A DNA stretch of 64,000 bases from Ectobius pallidus. Its lineage: Eukaryota; Arthropoda; Insecta; Blattodea; Ectobiidae. This document shows, in pieces, positions 1 to 13,000 of this stretch; within the stretch, counting starts at the first letter, position 1; the number at the start of each line of letters is the position of its first letter. Location of the stretch: assembly GCA_964059195.1 (NCBI GenBank), contig CAXKWD010000006.1:176140825-176204824 (forward strand), written 5' to 3'. The notes beneath the pieces were generated by a model that saw nothing but the letters and a program-made list of their open reading frames with translations, was not told where the DNA came from and made no database searches. Made by a program: the position numbers and the translations under genes.

Positions 1-128
1 CCTGAATCATTACACCGTTAGTGGCTTTATTAACACAGATATTTCACCAGATCGTTCAGGAGTTAGAGCTGTGGCCACCACGATGCAGAAACCTGCATGA
101 TTGGCCAACTCTTACATGAAATACACTG
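1..128 (+). repeat. End of a TA-flanked fold-back repeat (family FB1)
   Basis: This stretch matches the right end of the longer copy at 676-1686 and the copy at 50815-51238. All share the block ending in a ggccaactct segment and a terminal CACTG followed by TA. Only the right end is inside the window. No coding function is evident. Confidence 0.7.
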
Positions 129-129
129 T

Positions 130-672
130 ACCATTTTAAAGGTAAAGAAATTTTCTATTGAATGGTATGCAACGTTATACATCGATATGAACATCTCAAA
201 TCAAGTGACAATGACGAAACTGTACCAAAAATAATAAAGACAAAGGAAGAGGGTTTGAAATGAATTGAAACTGGGGATAGAAGTTCAAAATCTTATTTTA
301 ACGCAAATCCTGGGATAAAACCACCCATTAATTGTAATCTTCCTCCTGAACCAAACATTGTAGAAGTTTTTCAACTCATGGTCCTCGACTAACTCTAGGA
401 AAGAGCCAGAGAAACAAACAGGTTTGCAGTACAATTTTATAATAACAATCCTAATTCTCCTACAGTAACTCGATGGTTTCGTACATCATCAGACAAAATA
501 TAAGCTTACTTTGCCTTATCCATCCTCATAGTCCAAGTGAAAAGACAGAATTTACATACAAAATTCCCATTTTGCTTGAAAATATTATATTTATGGGCTG
601 CCACGTGTAAAAAAAGCATAATAATTTAATTAATAAATAATTCATTGGAAACTAGTTGGTGCTATGCAAAAA
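130..672. other. No recognisable gene (130-672)
   Basis: This is A+T-rich sequence between two copies of repeat family FB1. I see no splice-compatible coding exon or RNA gene. A short stretch near 420-485 reads in one frame as a polar peptide rich in Asn and Pro, but it has no start, no continuation and no family match I recognise. Confidence 0.5.
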
Positions 673-675
673 ATA

Positions 676-1686
676 CAGTGCATTTCATGTAAGAGTTGGC
701 CAATCATGTGGGTTTCCGCATCGCAGCGACCACAGTTCTAACTCCCGAGCAATCTGGTGAAATATCTACGCAAATAAAGCTGCGATGGGTGTAATGATTC
801 AGGTTCTCACTTTTACAGTTGGAATTACAATGAAAATAACCACGTAGCTCATCACAAGAGATGTTGGAAATGTCCTCTTGCTTCCACACAACATTGACAT
901 CTTTTCAGGAAATTTTCTTTCACGCTCATAAGTTCAGCTTCCGAGATAGAGTTAATTTCATTTCTCTTGTGATACTGTCTTTAAGTTCTTCTAATGTATG
1001 AGAAACTGACCTGTGCACTTTATTTTTCAAGTTCCCCCATAAATAATAATCACATACTGTTAGAAGAACTTAAAGACAATATCACAAGCAAAATTAACTC
1101 TATCTCAGAAGCTGAATTTATGCACGTGAAAGAATTTCGTAAAATGCTGCCAGTGTTGTGTGGATGCAAGAGGACATCATTTCCAACATCACTTGTGATG
1201 AGGTATGTGGTTATTTTCATTGTAATTGTGAGAACCTGAATCATTACACCGTTAGTGGCTTTATTTATTTATTTAACAATCCTGTAGACCAGCAGTACTG
1301 GCATAGAATAACAATAACAATAATAATAATAATAACAAACAATATACAATAAATAAAGAACTAAAAACAAAAACATAGTGTGAGTCTTACAGATACAAGA
1401 TAATTTTTATCAGTATACTTATAATTGATAGAGTTCTCTTATAACGTCTAGGGAATAAGGACATAGTTGAATAAGCCATTTTTTTAAAATTCTGCTTTAA
1501 ATTTTTCACCTGTGAGTGAGTTATTAAATACGGCTCCTCGAACAAATGGACTGTTTGATGTGAATTTTAATCGTCTAGGAATTACATGATAATCTAATTT
1601 TTGTCTTGTGTAGATATTTCACTTGATCACTCAGGAGTTAGAGCTGTGGCCGCCACGATTGGCCAACTCTTATGTGAAACGCACTG
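676..1686. mobile_element. TA-flanked fold-back DNA element, family FB1
   Basis: The left end (CAGTGCATTTCATG) and right end (inverted, CACTG) are complementary, and each is bordered by TA, as for Tc1/mariner-type insertions. The arms are over 200 bp long and meet near 985-1060, where a ttaagttcttcta block is repeated in inverted orientation. The right arm is interrupted at about 1258-1611. Each arm carries a reading frame with the core NISCDE...YFHCN...NHYT, which is also open in the 50.8-51.2 kb copy. I do not recognise the frame, and it may only reflect DNA-level similarity. Confidence 0.65.
1258..1611. mobile_element. Insertion inside the FB1 copy
   Basis: The FB1 right arm breaks off near 1258, after a ttatttattta stretch, and resumes near 1611 at the aga-tatttcac block seen uninterrupted in other copies. 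The inserted DNA carries a short (AAT)n tract at 1317-1335. It is too degraded to classify, and the boundaries are approximate. Confidence 0.45.
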
Positions 1687-3042
1687 TACGAACTAGCATT
1701 TAGTCTTTAAATAGATCAGTTAGAGTTTGTTTATTTATTTAATTTTGTGTATTTAAGGTATAGTCATATTTTATGTGTAAAGCAGGGCAGGGTAGTTCGT
1801 TATGATTCCCAAAAGGCTGAAATGCTATACTCAACGTAACAGTAATGGTGACTGAAATTCTTGGTTTGGCTCCTGCCTTCAGACTGAAAATTTAATGCCC
1901 TGCTTTTGTGTAAATAATTCTCCATTCCCAGAGAAACGTTACATCATTCTTCAGAGCCCTGTTTCATAGAACTTGCTATCAATATTAGCTAATAATATTA
2001 GAACTCATAATATTATTCATTAGTTATGAAAATCATGTTTCATAGAGATATGAAGACTACTCATAAAATCTCTGGAACTCATTCAGAATAGCATAGCCAG
2101 CCATGCTCTGCCATTAGCGACCATGCCCCTCCGAGCCGCGGGGAACAAAAGAGAAACGATTGGTGCAAGGGTAAAATTTCCCATCATAGAAAAGATTCAA
2201 TGTGAGACATAATAAACCCAGCGCTATTCAGTATATTGCTCCTAAACTAATACAAATGTTCCTAACCTAACATAACCTGTCACTGACCTAGAATTTGGCT
2301 GTCACTACTTCTAGAATCCTTATTACCCTTCCACGCCTTTCATAAAACGTCGCTACAACAGTCGTTTATCTGCCGAATTCAATCGGCACATAATCATGTT
2401 CATAATATTGGCGACATTGTAGACTTATTCCCATTCGGTACGGCCCGGTTATGGCGGCGGCGACCTTATTCTCAAGTTTAGCGAAATCTCTTCACTAATA
2501 TTATTAGTTAATTAGTCAGCTGATTGATTTGGAGGTTATGTCTGGATTGTTTGTGTTTTTCCCTTCTTAGTCTTTTTGTCAATACTATTTCAAAGCAGCA
2601 CGGCCTACATATATCTTCATAATAACTAGCTCTACGAAATGAATAAATCTGCCAGGCACTTATTCAACATAGCAGTAGGCTTACATACTAAAATCTAACC
2701 TCAAATCCTAAAAAACTTATGACAAAAATTCCTTTGATAGCGTATGTAAGCTTTTACTAAATTGATAATTAAATCAGAGTGATTCATTTTCCACAAATTT
2801 AAGATAACGAAATCTGAATTACGTGGGTTTGAGAATAAGTTATTGGTCCAAAAACACTTATAAGAAAACACCTAATATTATCAGTAAATTTTATTAGTTC
2901 TGCAATCTATGAAACAGTTTACTAATAATTTAGAGCCTTGAACTCATACCTAACATTATTAGATAATATTCTTATGAAACAGATGACTAATAATAATAAC
3001 TAATATTATTAGGCTATATATTTGCTAATAATATGAGTGTTA

Positions 3043-4080
3043 GGGCCTGTATTTACCACCTGCCGACAATTCCTCCTGATACGTGACTTCCTGATAGCTT
3101 AACTGGAAGATGTCTTGTAATACCACCGCTGAACTGCTACCGGCAAGAACGCAGTAAAAATTTGTAAAATGGTCCTTACCTCGTTGAGCAGAGAGGTGTC
3201 TTTCCTTGCGTTTCTTTTTAAAGCGGAGCTAAAGCGCTTTACGAGTGATGCATCAAAACCGTTTCTTTTTACATTTTGCTGCAGCTTCGCTTTACCCCCA
3301 CTCTACTACCCGTGCAGCGAACTCAAATCTCGCTGCACGAACTGTCATGGCGGACTAGGTGATCATCGAAAATTTCCTTGATGGATTTAACATCATTGTT
3401 CAAATTCCCGAGTACGAACGCCTTCTTCAGCACAGTTAGTATCATTATGATTTTACCTGTACATCATATTGTACAATAATTATTATTGCCATCCCGGCAT
3501 AACTGTTATTTGCACGTGTTTTAACCATGTTAGAGGGATGTAAACATTGCCGGTCTCATTGAGCAAGCTGTCAGCTGATCAACTTTGCCGTTCTTTTTTG
3601 TCTGCAGCGGTCGTCAATCACTCGTGCATCACTCGTAAAGCGCTTTACAGGGTGGCTTTAAAAAGAAATGCACTGTTTGTTGTAGTTCGGTAGTCCTCTG
3701 CTAGGTGCGGCAGCTCGGATTTGTATTTGTACAATTAAATTTACATAATATATCGCTTTAAGTGCATTAATCGATTTGTGCAATTCTATTTCATTCATAT
3801 GTGAGCCTAAAATGACATTTTTGTGTAAATTAAATTTTCCAGCATCAATTCTGAAAATCAGGTGGCCAGGAAGCTTCCACATGCTGCCATCTTGTTTCAA
3901 CCAAGATTCCCTAACTAGCAGTTGGAAGCTTGTCAGCCACTCCATCCTCCTGCTAGCTTATCTGGAAGTTGTCTTGCCAGACAGATTTTGTCAGATCATA
4001 TACGCAATTCTTGGCCAACTTCCAGATAGGTTCTCTATCTGGTAGATAAATACGATATCAGGTGGTCGTCATACAGGCCC
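3043..4080. mobile_element. PIF/Harbinger-like element with TTA duplications
   Basis: Termini GGGCCTGTAT and the inverse ATACAGGCCC are both flanked by TTA (3040-3042 and 4081-4083), the 3-bp duplication typical of PIF/Harbinger transposons. Similarity between the ends continues into an ACCACCTG block. No transposase frame survives, so it would be non-autonomous. A related left-end fragment lies at 44344-44465. Confidence 0.6.
3205..3671. mobile_element. Nested inverted-repeat element
   Basis: A TTTCTTTTTAAAGC ... AAAGCGCTTTACGAGTGATG terminal block at 3205-3255 recurs in inverted orientation at about 3622-3671. The element lies wholly inside the Harbinger-like copy, so it is younger. It has no recognisable coding capacity. 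Confidence 0.5.
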
Positions 4081-4113
4081 TTAAAGTTCTATGAAACAGG
4101 GCCCAGGGTCTAT

Positions 4114-4420
4114 TTACCACTCATCATCTTCCAAGTCTTTTAATTCCCCCATATCCTGCTTTATCCGACTATAAGCCTTATCGAGGCCTGCAAACCCTTC
4201 CACACCGACCTTGGCCCCGGCAATTTGGCATCCTAGCACTACGCAGTCCTCCAATGGCATTCCTCTCGAGAGACCAAAGATGGTAGCACCACAGAACGTG
4301 TCGCCGGCACCCAGCGTATCCACTACTTTGCGAGGGGGGAATGCGGGCGACTGAACCACTGCACCGTCATGAGAGCGAGCCAGTGCACCACGTTCTCCCC
4401 AAGCGCTGATGATTGTAGCG
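4114..4420 (-). CDS. KHK: KHK exon 5 (catalytic GAGD exon, terminal)
   Basis: The exon begins after tttgttgtag and encodes [13 protein letters not shown], then [11 protein letters not shown] with the catalytic base Asp in GAGD, and [18 protein letters not shown]. It reads into a 22-residue tail and stops at TAA (4114-4116). The sequence TG|GTAAAT spanning the last codon and stop is also a good splice donor, so a different last exon further downstream cannot be excluded. Confidence 0.85.
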
Positions 4421-7400
4421 CTACAACAAATTACACCCCTCTTAAAAAACTGGTGGACAGAAGCCAAAGTTTTATTTTTTTTTTCTTCTTCAGATAATCA
4501 TAAAATAGTTATTTAGGCCTATTATTATGGCCTGGATTTTTAGGTTTTATAAACCCTGTATTAGTTTTTTTAAACATACTGAAATAGCTTTATTTTATTT
4601 TTTTTACCAATTCAGACAAGATTTTCAAATTTCACTTTAACAAGTACAATAACATCAGGTAAACTGATATAACAAAGTGCCAGTATGCTTTTTTTAATCA
4701 GTTATAATTGCAGTTATGATATACAGAAAATATATATATCTTTTTAATAGATCTCCGAGTTAAACTCCAGATCGATTCATTAAGCAGGGCTTACGGAAGA
4801 ACAAAGGTCTAAAGTTTGATTCTTAACCTTAATTCATATTGGTATACACTGATATACTAATTCTTAAAATATGTAAACATTTTACAAAATGCATTGACAA
4901 TGAAATAGTACAGTAAGCCAATAAGAAGAGGATAGTTCCACCTAGCGGTATGCAGTTTTGTTCTGAGTATAGGCTTATGCAATTTTAACGCAACGCAATA
5001 ACTTTAAAGCTAGTTTCTGTTCGTGAAATAACATTTATAGGCTTATGTTATCATTCTTTAGGATTATGTTGTAGGTCAATGAAAGACAATGAATTTCCAG
5101 TTTTTTTTAAAGAAAAATGTAATACTTATTTAAGCACATTGACAAAATAGAACACAAGAATGGAATAGGTTCAATTTAACACAATTGATAATAATAATAA
5201 AAAATAAAAAAATTTGCTTTAGGGTGGACTCGAACGTGATATCTCTTGAATACTAGACAAGCATCTTACCCCAAGACAAAACCACACTGCGAATGTTCAG
5301 TGTCCAATATCAGAGAATACTACCTCGTCGTAGCTCACAGAAAAGAAAAATCACCGTATTTCGAAATTAGGCTATGTTTCAAGCCTGCTAGTTTCCTTAT
5401 GTTACATTATTGTATTATTTCATTCATAGGTAAAATAATATTCTAGATATCCGTGTGATAAGTGCTGATATGTCTCTAGCTGAAGCAAACGTAATACCAA
5501 CGTATGCATATTCTCAGAGCTTAATGTTTTTATTTATTAAGAGGTCAGGAATTATTAATCTGACATAGACTGAAGTAAAATTCAATGCTTTAATTTAATT
5601 GTAATCAATTTTAGCAAAATAATTAGTCATTATACAACAGCATTTCATCTATAATCGAACATATGGGAACATTTGTTTTTCATGTAGATGTCAACTGAAA
5701 GAGGCTTTATACGAGCGCGCTGATTGGTTGGCCGCGAGTCAATCAAAATGCTTCGAATTGAACAAAATATTATTCTTAATGTGTCTGTTAATTACTCTTT
5801 ATTTCGGTACTGCTCAACCGATTAGGTCCAAATTCAATAGGCTTACTGCTATTATCGTTATAAATGAGTATACGAAGTTTCATGAAAATCCGATAAAGTG
5901 TATTTGAGTTACCGCGCCTTTTCTTATGTGATACCATAAAAAGGCACTAAATTGGGTATTATTCCGGTACCAGCCAACCGATTTGGTCCAATATCAACAG
6001 ACGTCTTCCCATGGACATTATAAATAGGTAATCCAAGTTTTATGAAAATCCGATAAAGCATTTGCGAGTTATGGCACCTTTAAAATAGACACTAAATTGG
6101 GTTTTACTCCGGTACCGGTGAACCGATTTGGTCCAATTTCAATAGGTTCTTCTCATTGACATTATAAACGCGTATACCAAGTTTCATCAAAATTCGATAA
6201 AGCGTATTTGAGTTAGAGCGCATACAGACACACGGACGGACGGACGGACAGACAGACATTTTTCGTCCCCCACACAATCTCATAAAGTACCATACTGGCA
6301 CTTAATAAACATTGAAACAAATACAGAGTGTTTCAGAAAAATGTATGTAACACACTTTGAACTGTTATAGAAAATTTATTTCCCATTCTACAAGGTTCAA
6401 TTTCTGGGAGAAAGTAATGTTATATTTCTTCAACAGATGGCAGCACAATAGATTCAATAATCATCCAACAAATGTGCCATAATCATCCAACAATGAAAAG
6501 TACCAAACAATGCTTGCTCATTCCATATTACCTGCCATCCATGCATTATACGGTTTTATTACCAACAAGATGGTGCTCCGCCACACTGTCAAAAGACGTA
6601 CGAGCATACGTATGAACCGAAATTTGCCAAGGCAGTGGATAGGACGCAGGGAGCCAATCGAGTTACCTGTATGCTCTCCAGACCTAACGCCGCTGGATTT
6701 CTTCTTAAGGGGTACAGTAAAAGATGTGTACAAACTTAAACAATGTAACTTAGACACACTTTGGCCATGCAGAAATCTCATTGGACACTTTGGTACGATG
6801 TACGGAATCAGTGGTGACTCGTACTCAGAAATGTATTGATGCTGAAGGCCACCATTTTGAACATTTGAACAATCACATTTTCATCAGAAAGTAATGTATT
6901 TTTCAAATTGGACTTTAAGCTTTCCATTTCCAGAAATTTAACCTCGTAGAACGGAAAATAGATTTTCTATGACACTTCAAAGTGTGTATACATTTTTCTG
7001 AAGCACTCTGTATATTAATAAATACAGTGATTGCCGGTTAACGTCAGCCTATGATGTTTATGTTTATGAAACAACTTCAAAAAGTTTTGATTGCAAAAAT
7101 GTTGCCAACCATCACACTGCTATAATCCATGGGTGGGTAGTAGAAGTTAGGGAAAAATAACTACAGTTTCTACATGAGCCATGTGATACACGTACCGGCA
7201 TAAAGAGAAAATGAAAAAAATATCATAAATAGGTTTTATTTTGGGGATTATGGTGTTTGTGGTATTATTTACAAAATTCGCATTATTTCATGGAATAATT
7301 TTGTCTGCAAATGGTATTGATAATACAATCTTGACATCAGAATACATCATTATATAACAAGCTCCCTCTAAAGATAACTCGGTTACCAGCAAAGCAATTT

Positions 7401-10008
7401 AAAAACAAGCTTTATAGTTTCCTTATAAAAAATCCATTTTACTGTATAGAAGAATTTTTTAGATACGAGTTTTCAAGTTGACGTGTGTGCCATATGGCCA
7501 TAATAATATGATTATCTACCTCTATTTTGTCATATAGGTCAGTGACCGAAACTTTTGTATGTATATTTTATTGTATTTATTGTAATATTATTTTAACCTT
7601 ACTGACTTTGTCTATTGCAGTAATGCTTAATGGCAATAAAATTATTATTATTATTATTATTATTAAAGGTTTTAATTTATATAAATTTCAGTCTAATTTT
7701 TTTTTTTTTTATCTGTCCTATAAGACGACGCTGGATTTTGGGGGCCTTTTTTTATGATTCAACTATTGTCTTATCTTGGGAAATATATGGTACTTGTTGA
7801 AAGTTTCATAACATTTAAACTAACAATTTGTCATAAAAATGCAATAATTTGTAATGATGAAGTATAGAGTAAATTGTGTCGTTAATAATTCACAGTTTTC
7901 GGTAATTAATGGACAGTAATGTTCATTTAATACTGCAGTACCTAAAGAGAAAGTGGAATGTACTGTGGGATGTTTGTTTTCATTATTAAAGACATAGGTA
8001 AAATCGCAATGTAAGGGGACCATTTTTAAAACCAACTTTATTTTCATAAAACACCTAATATCACAGGTATTTTGTTAAAATGATGACATATTTTGTTATA
8101 GGAGATGTTTTCTGGACGAATGATTTGATCCGACCCACCTGCCCTAAATGATACACTTTCTTTTATAACACTATATAGCGAAAAGTAGCGTAAATTCCTC
8201 CATATTTTTATCTCTGTATGATGAAGAAACTCGTGATTGGACGTTAGAGGTGTGACGTCACACCAGCAGAACACGTAGAATTCTGGGAAACAGGTTCACA
8301 AACACAACCAACCTTGCGGGAGATACAATATGGCACATTTACAAAACGGGAGAATTCAGAATGCCCTACTAAATTAATATCACTGTTCATAACCTAACAG
8401 AACCTGTCAATAACACTAATATCATCGTTCCTAACCTAATTACCACATGTTGGTCAACCTGCTTTGCTGAAAAACCAAAAACATCATAAGTCCATGGAAG
8501 CCTGCTCACACTGCGAGAAGGATCTCCCTACATTGAAATTTTACCAAGACATAAACTGCAACATATGTTTGTGTTGCAACATATTGTAGGAAGTGAACTG
8601 TAAAAAAATACTGGCATAGAATTTTCAGAACATCTCTGGATGCATTGAAAAAAAAAGTGTGCGTGGAACGCCACGCGACAGAAGTGAAATTTCTTTTAAT
8701 TTTTGGATTTTTAATTTTTAGATCATTGGATTTTTAAAATTTTGGATTGTTGGACTTTTTAATATTGGATTTTTGGACTTTTGAATTTTTTTATTTTCGA
8801 TTTTTCGATTTTGGATTTTTATTATTACATTTTGGATTTAAAAAAAAAAAAATTATTTATGAATTTTTTTATTTTTAAATTTTGGATATTTGGATTTTTT
8901 ATTTCTTAAATCTTGGATCTTTGATTTCTTTAATTTTGGATCTTTGAATTTTATTTATTTTCTAATTTTGGATTTTCGATTTTTTTAATTTTGAAATTTT
9001 GGGTTTTTTAAGCTTTGGATAAGCTTAATCATTGAGTTGATTGTTTTCTGTGCAGTCCGTTCCATCACACCTCACTAATTTTGTGACGATTTTTTAGCGT
9101 TACACAAGCTCTAGATTTAAAGAAGTTTCACTTCAAAAATCTAGTACCTTACTATAGGTCCCATGAGTGATTTTGGTACTCACTTAGGTTTGGCATCTTG
9201 CGCCAGGTTTTTCAGAGTTTCCGACATGTTGGAGCAGCCTCGGAACTCGGCGAAGTCCTTGCCGACAAAGAGGACGTCAGCTAGAGGTACCAGGTCCTGA
9301 GACTCTGCCCGAGGCTTCTCCACTTCCACAGAGATGGGCAAGGCTTTGTGTCCGAGACCATAGCCCCGGTCCTCTTCTGATGAGTGGCTCTCATTCCAAA
9401 ACTCCACCCACTCGATCATCGAGATTACTTCGTCTACATTGCGACCCTGAAACATGTCAAACAACAACTGTGCCAACGCTCGATTGTCTTTCAATAAAAC
9501 CTCTTAATTGTACCACACTTAACCAAAATGGTGGATAACAATCTGCAATGTGATAAATTTACATAACTTTCCCTAACCTAAGCATAGGCAATACTTCTTT
9601 CCCACTTCACATTCTGATAAATAGAATAAGAGGCCGTATTGCAAAGAGCTTGTATTCAGTTGTTTCTACCTCATGCAAAGATGTACTGTTCACCATGCAA
9701 GACTGAGTTGAACTACAAAATGACAGCTGGCTTAAAACTATCCTTCAGAGAATTTTTATGGAAAAATGTTTCTAACAGAAGTTTTGGATCTTGACAAAAG
9801 CAACCTATGTACAAAAGACAAAGAAAATCATATGAGCTGTTTTCGAGAAAATTGCAAAAAACGAAATTTTCTTCATGTAAAGTCCTCTTAAAAATAAGAG
9901 AAAGTTGTCGTCAATCTTTGTATCAAATCCCTGGAAGGTACCTGACCCAAATACAAAGTTTTGTTTTCATATGACTTTCCCTTCTGGAGCTAGGCTGTTC
10001 ACAGACAC

Positions 10009-10039
<31 letters not shown>

Positions 10040-13000
10040 GACATGTTTCCGAAAATAATATTTTTGGATTCAGGGAACCTCAAAATGTGTAGGCCTATTT
10101 ATCTTAAAAACACAACTTCGAATTTGGGGGTCGAATACAATACTTCTTCTACATCATGGTATGGACAGAGGAAGTAAAAATAGATGTCTCACCCCTCATA
10201 TGTTCATCCAGCTAAAATAAATCATGCCTAGAATATCTTCTATAGCTCTACAAATTAATAATAGCCAGGGTTAGAGCAGAGGTGCTTCTTTACATCACTA
10301 ATATGAGTAGAGCATTTCTCCTCAACTGATAAGGCTGCCTTTAAAACCCCGATATGGATAGCATGATGTGTGCATGGGAGAGAAGTGCATCTGCGCAGGA
10401 CATTTGTACCTTTGGAGAGATACAGAATATACACACCAACATATAACAGGGTGTCCAGTGAGGTGACTCGAAGAAATTCAAGCATAATTCAAGGATTTCA
10501 AGGCTTGAATTTCCAAAATTCAAAACAATAACTTTATTTACTAATATTAAAAAATGTATGAACATAGGACAAAACGAGTGAATATTAATGACTAATATTT
10601 CTGAAAATGATAAAATTTTTATATAAACTATCAACTTAAAAAAATATTCTCTTCTATGCGGTTTTTCCCGATTGTTCAAAAAATTTAAGCATAATTCAAG
10701 GATTTTTCCTGACGTGGAAAATTCAAGCATAATTCCCGATTTTCAAGGCTGCTGGACACCATGTATAAGTGTTCTCAAGTGCACGGAAACTTTCAGATAT
10801 AAAGCATAGCGGTTCATGTTGGTACGGGAATTCTAAATCAGATCCGCCATGCCCACTCCCCACCCCTGAGCCTCTCGATTTGATGAGCAAAGATAATCAT
10901 GTCAGAATTAATCTTAACTTTGTTCGATAAGGGAAATAACTTTTGTTATCCATATCCTTTGTTCACTCCAAATACAGAAGACACTATTTACGAGGCAATT
11001 TTATCCAACTCTACAATTAATGTTTATCTTTTGCGCCTGAAGCTGAAACTGACCTGTGTTCATAGTTAATGTATGAGTGCCAAACTTTTGACATGAAACC
11101 AATACGAGTCAGACTCGTCTAGAGGCTGGTGACGCATGCCTTCCAGTAACTCAAATTAAATGTTTCCACACTCTACTCCCTTTCATTGCTCAATGAGCGT
11201 TGTTCATTCGCTAAAATGTGTGTTTGGTCTTGAATTCAAACCAATAAGAGATTGGCTTACCCAGATAATAAGGAGATTCAATGCCAACTTTAAATAAAGA
11301 AAAACACTTGAAGAAGCCAGACGCATCGGAAAGTTTCCATGCACTCAAATTTACATTAGACTTCTAAATGTTGAGGACTTCATACTTGAATGTGGTACTC
11401 ACTTCGAAATGCACCCATGAATATTGAGAGAGGTCGAGTTTCTTGAAGTTGTCTGAAGTAAGTTCAGGTAAGTTCTTATTGGAGTGTATAATTGTGCGAG
11501 ACCCATTTGACTGATTACTGATCACTACCGAGACGGGTGTATCACAATCGTCGTAATAAATACAGTTGTCTATACATATGTTGTACGTTTTGAAGTCATC
11601 TACAATGAAGCTGGAAATAGAAAAGTATTCTTGTATTAACAGCAGATACAAAATTACCGTGCCACTCATTGCATTGAGCTCGGTCAGGGCCATTAAAACA
11701 ACACCTAGTAGTTAACCACATATTTCCATTTTATTTCAGTTTGCAGATTTTATATACCGGCTCACGCTATATGAAGGAAAATCGGGTGGTGCTTTAACTG
11801 GACCCACCTGTGCGAGTAGCAAATGATAGGGAGGCAAGATTGCTCAGTTCAGATAACTCCGTGCCTAACAGAAGTGTTATGTTGTCCAAATTCAATTGTG
11901 CAACAAAAAACTATACAGAAACCAAAATTTTCAAGTATACCATGAGAAAGAAGAAATGTTTCTGGAGCCAGCTGTAAAAAACCCATATTTTTACAACACA
12001 TGGTTGTCAAGTTATGAGGTTTGAATGACAAGTAACAATGTTGATTAATCACGCACCTCTCGGGAGTAGCCACAGGAAATCTACGCACTCTTTCTTCCTG
12101 CTGGCAAGTGTCGCAAAAGTGCACGAAGAGTCAGCAGGGATTGGTGTACACCATTTTCCTTCTTATAGTGTGAGCCGTATAGAACAACTGAGTTTCTATA
12201 CATGAATTCTCTAAGTTCTAAAGAGCATTACTTCCTCAAATATGGCTGTTTTTTGTGTATCTAAAAAGCAGAAAAAGAAAATATCCGATAGACCTACATT
12301 GTGTCAAAGAATCCCTAGTATTTTTGTGAAATTAGCAAATGTAAATTATACAGAAAGTAGTAATTCTAGAGAAAGGACTGAATTGCAAAGCATTAACTCT
12401 TCAGATGACGACGATGGGCGATCCTGTCCAGAGACAAGTTTAAGGTCCCAGAACAGAGCTACGATCACGACACACATCCCAGCACTACTTGGCAAGGATG
12501 GTACCGCGTAGGTTTGCCAGTGCATTTCACAGGATGGGAATGAGGGACATGACGCCCATCCTGACCCAGAAAGGAAAATTTCCATCTCTGAAAAATCCCT
12601 GACTCAGCCGGGAATCGAACCCGGGCCGCCGAGGTGGCTGGCAGTCATGCTACCACTCACCCATGGAGACAGACAGCCCTTCAAAAAAACTTAAGATACC
12701 AAACACCCGAAAGGTTTAATGGCAACACAATATAGAACAGCAGTGAGTAATACCAGTTGGTCTGAACAAGCTATACATTTTGTGCTTTTGTACTTTATGA
12801 AATTTCAGCAAATATTCCTACAAATAAATGCTCAGAAATCTTTAAAGGAATGACACATTCAAAATTTTGACCAGAATTTGCTACTTATTGCTGATGTGCA
12901 GAAATTTTGTCTTGCAGGGCTTTTTCACATGCCTGCAAATCTACCAACAGAAATGTGGGGAGAACGGAAGAAAAGGTCGCCACTTAAACTCCACCCACTC

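Larger units (their letters stand above)
1963..4104. mobile_element. DNA element with CCCTGTTTCATAGAACTT inverted ends
   Basis: The left end near 1963 reads CCCTGTTTCATAGAACTT. The inverted copy AAGTTCTATGAAACAGGG lies at about 4086-4103. Internal sequence is dominated by taatattag motifs, and further copies of the tatgaaacag end motif occur near 2035, 2907 and 2974. A Harbinger-like element sits inside it close to the right end. The right terminus lies only about 10 bp downstream of the KHK stop codon, so the KHK 3' UTR would run into this element. Confidence 0.55.

Noticed and set aside
9905..10177. 90-codon frame with a Thr-His repeat
   Set aside because: The repeat is the translation of the (CA)n microsatellite.
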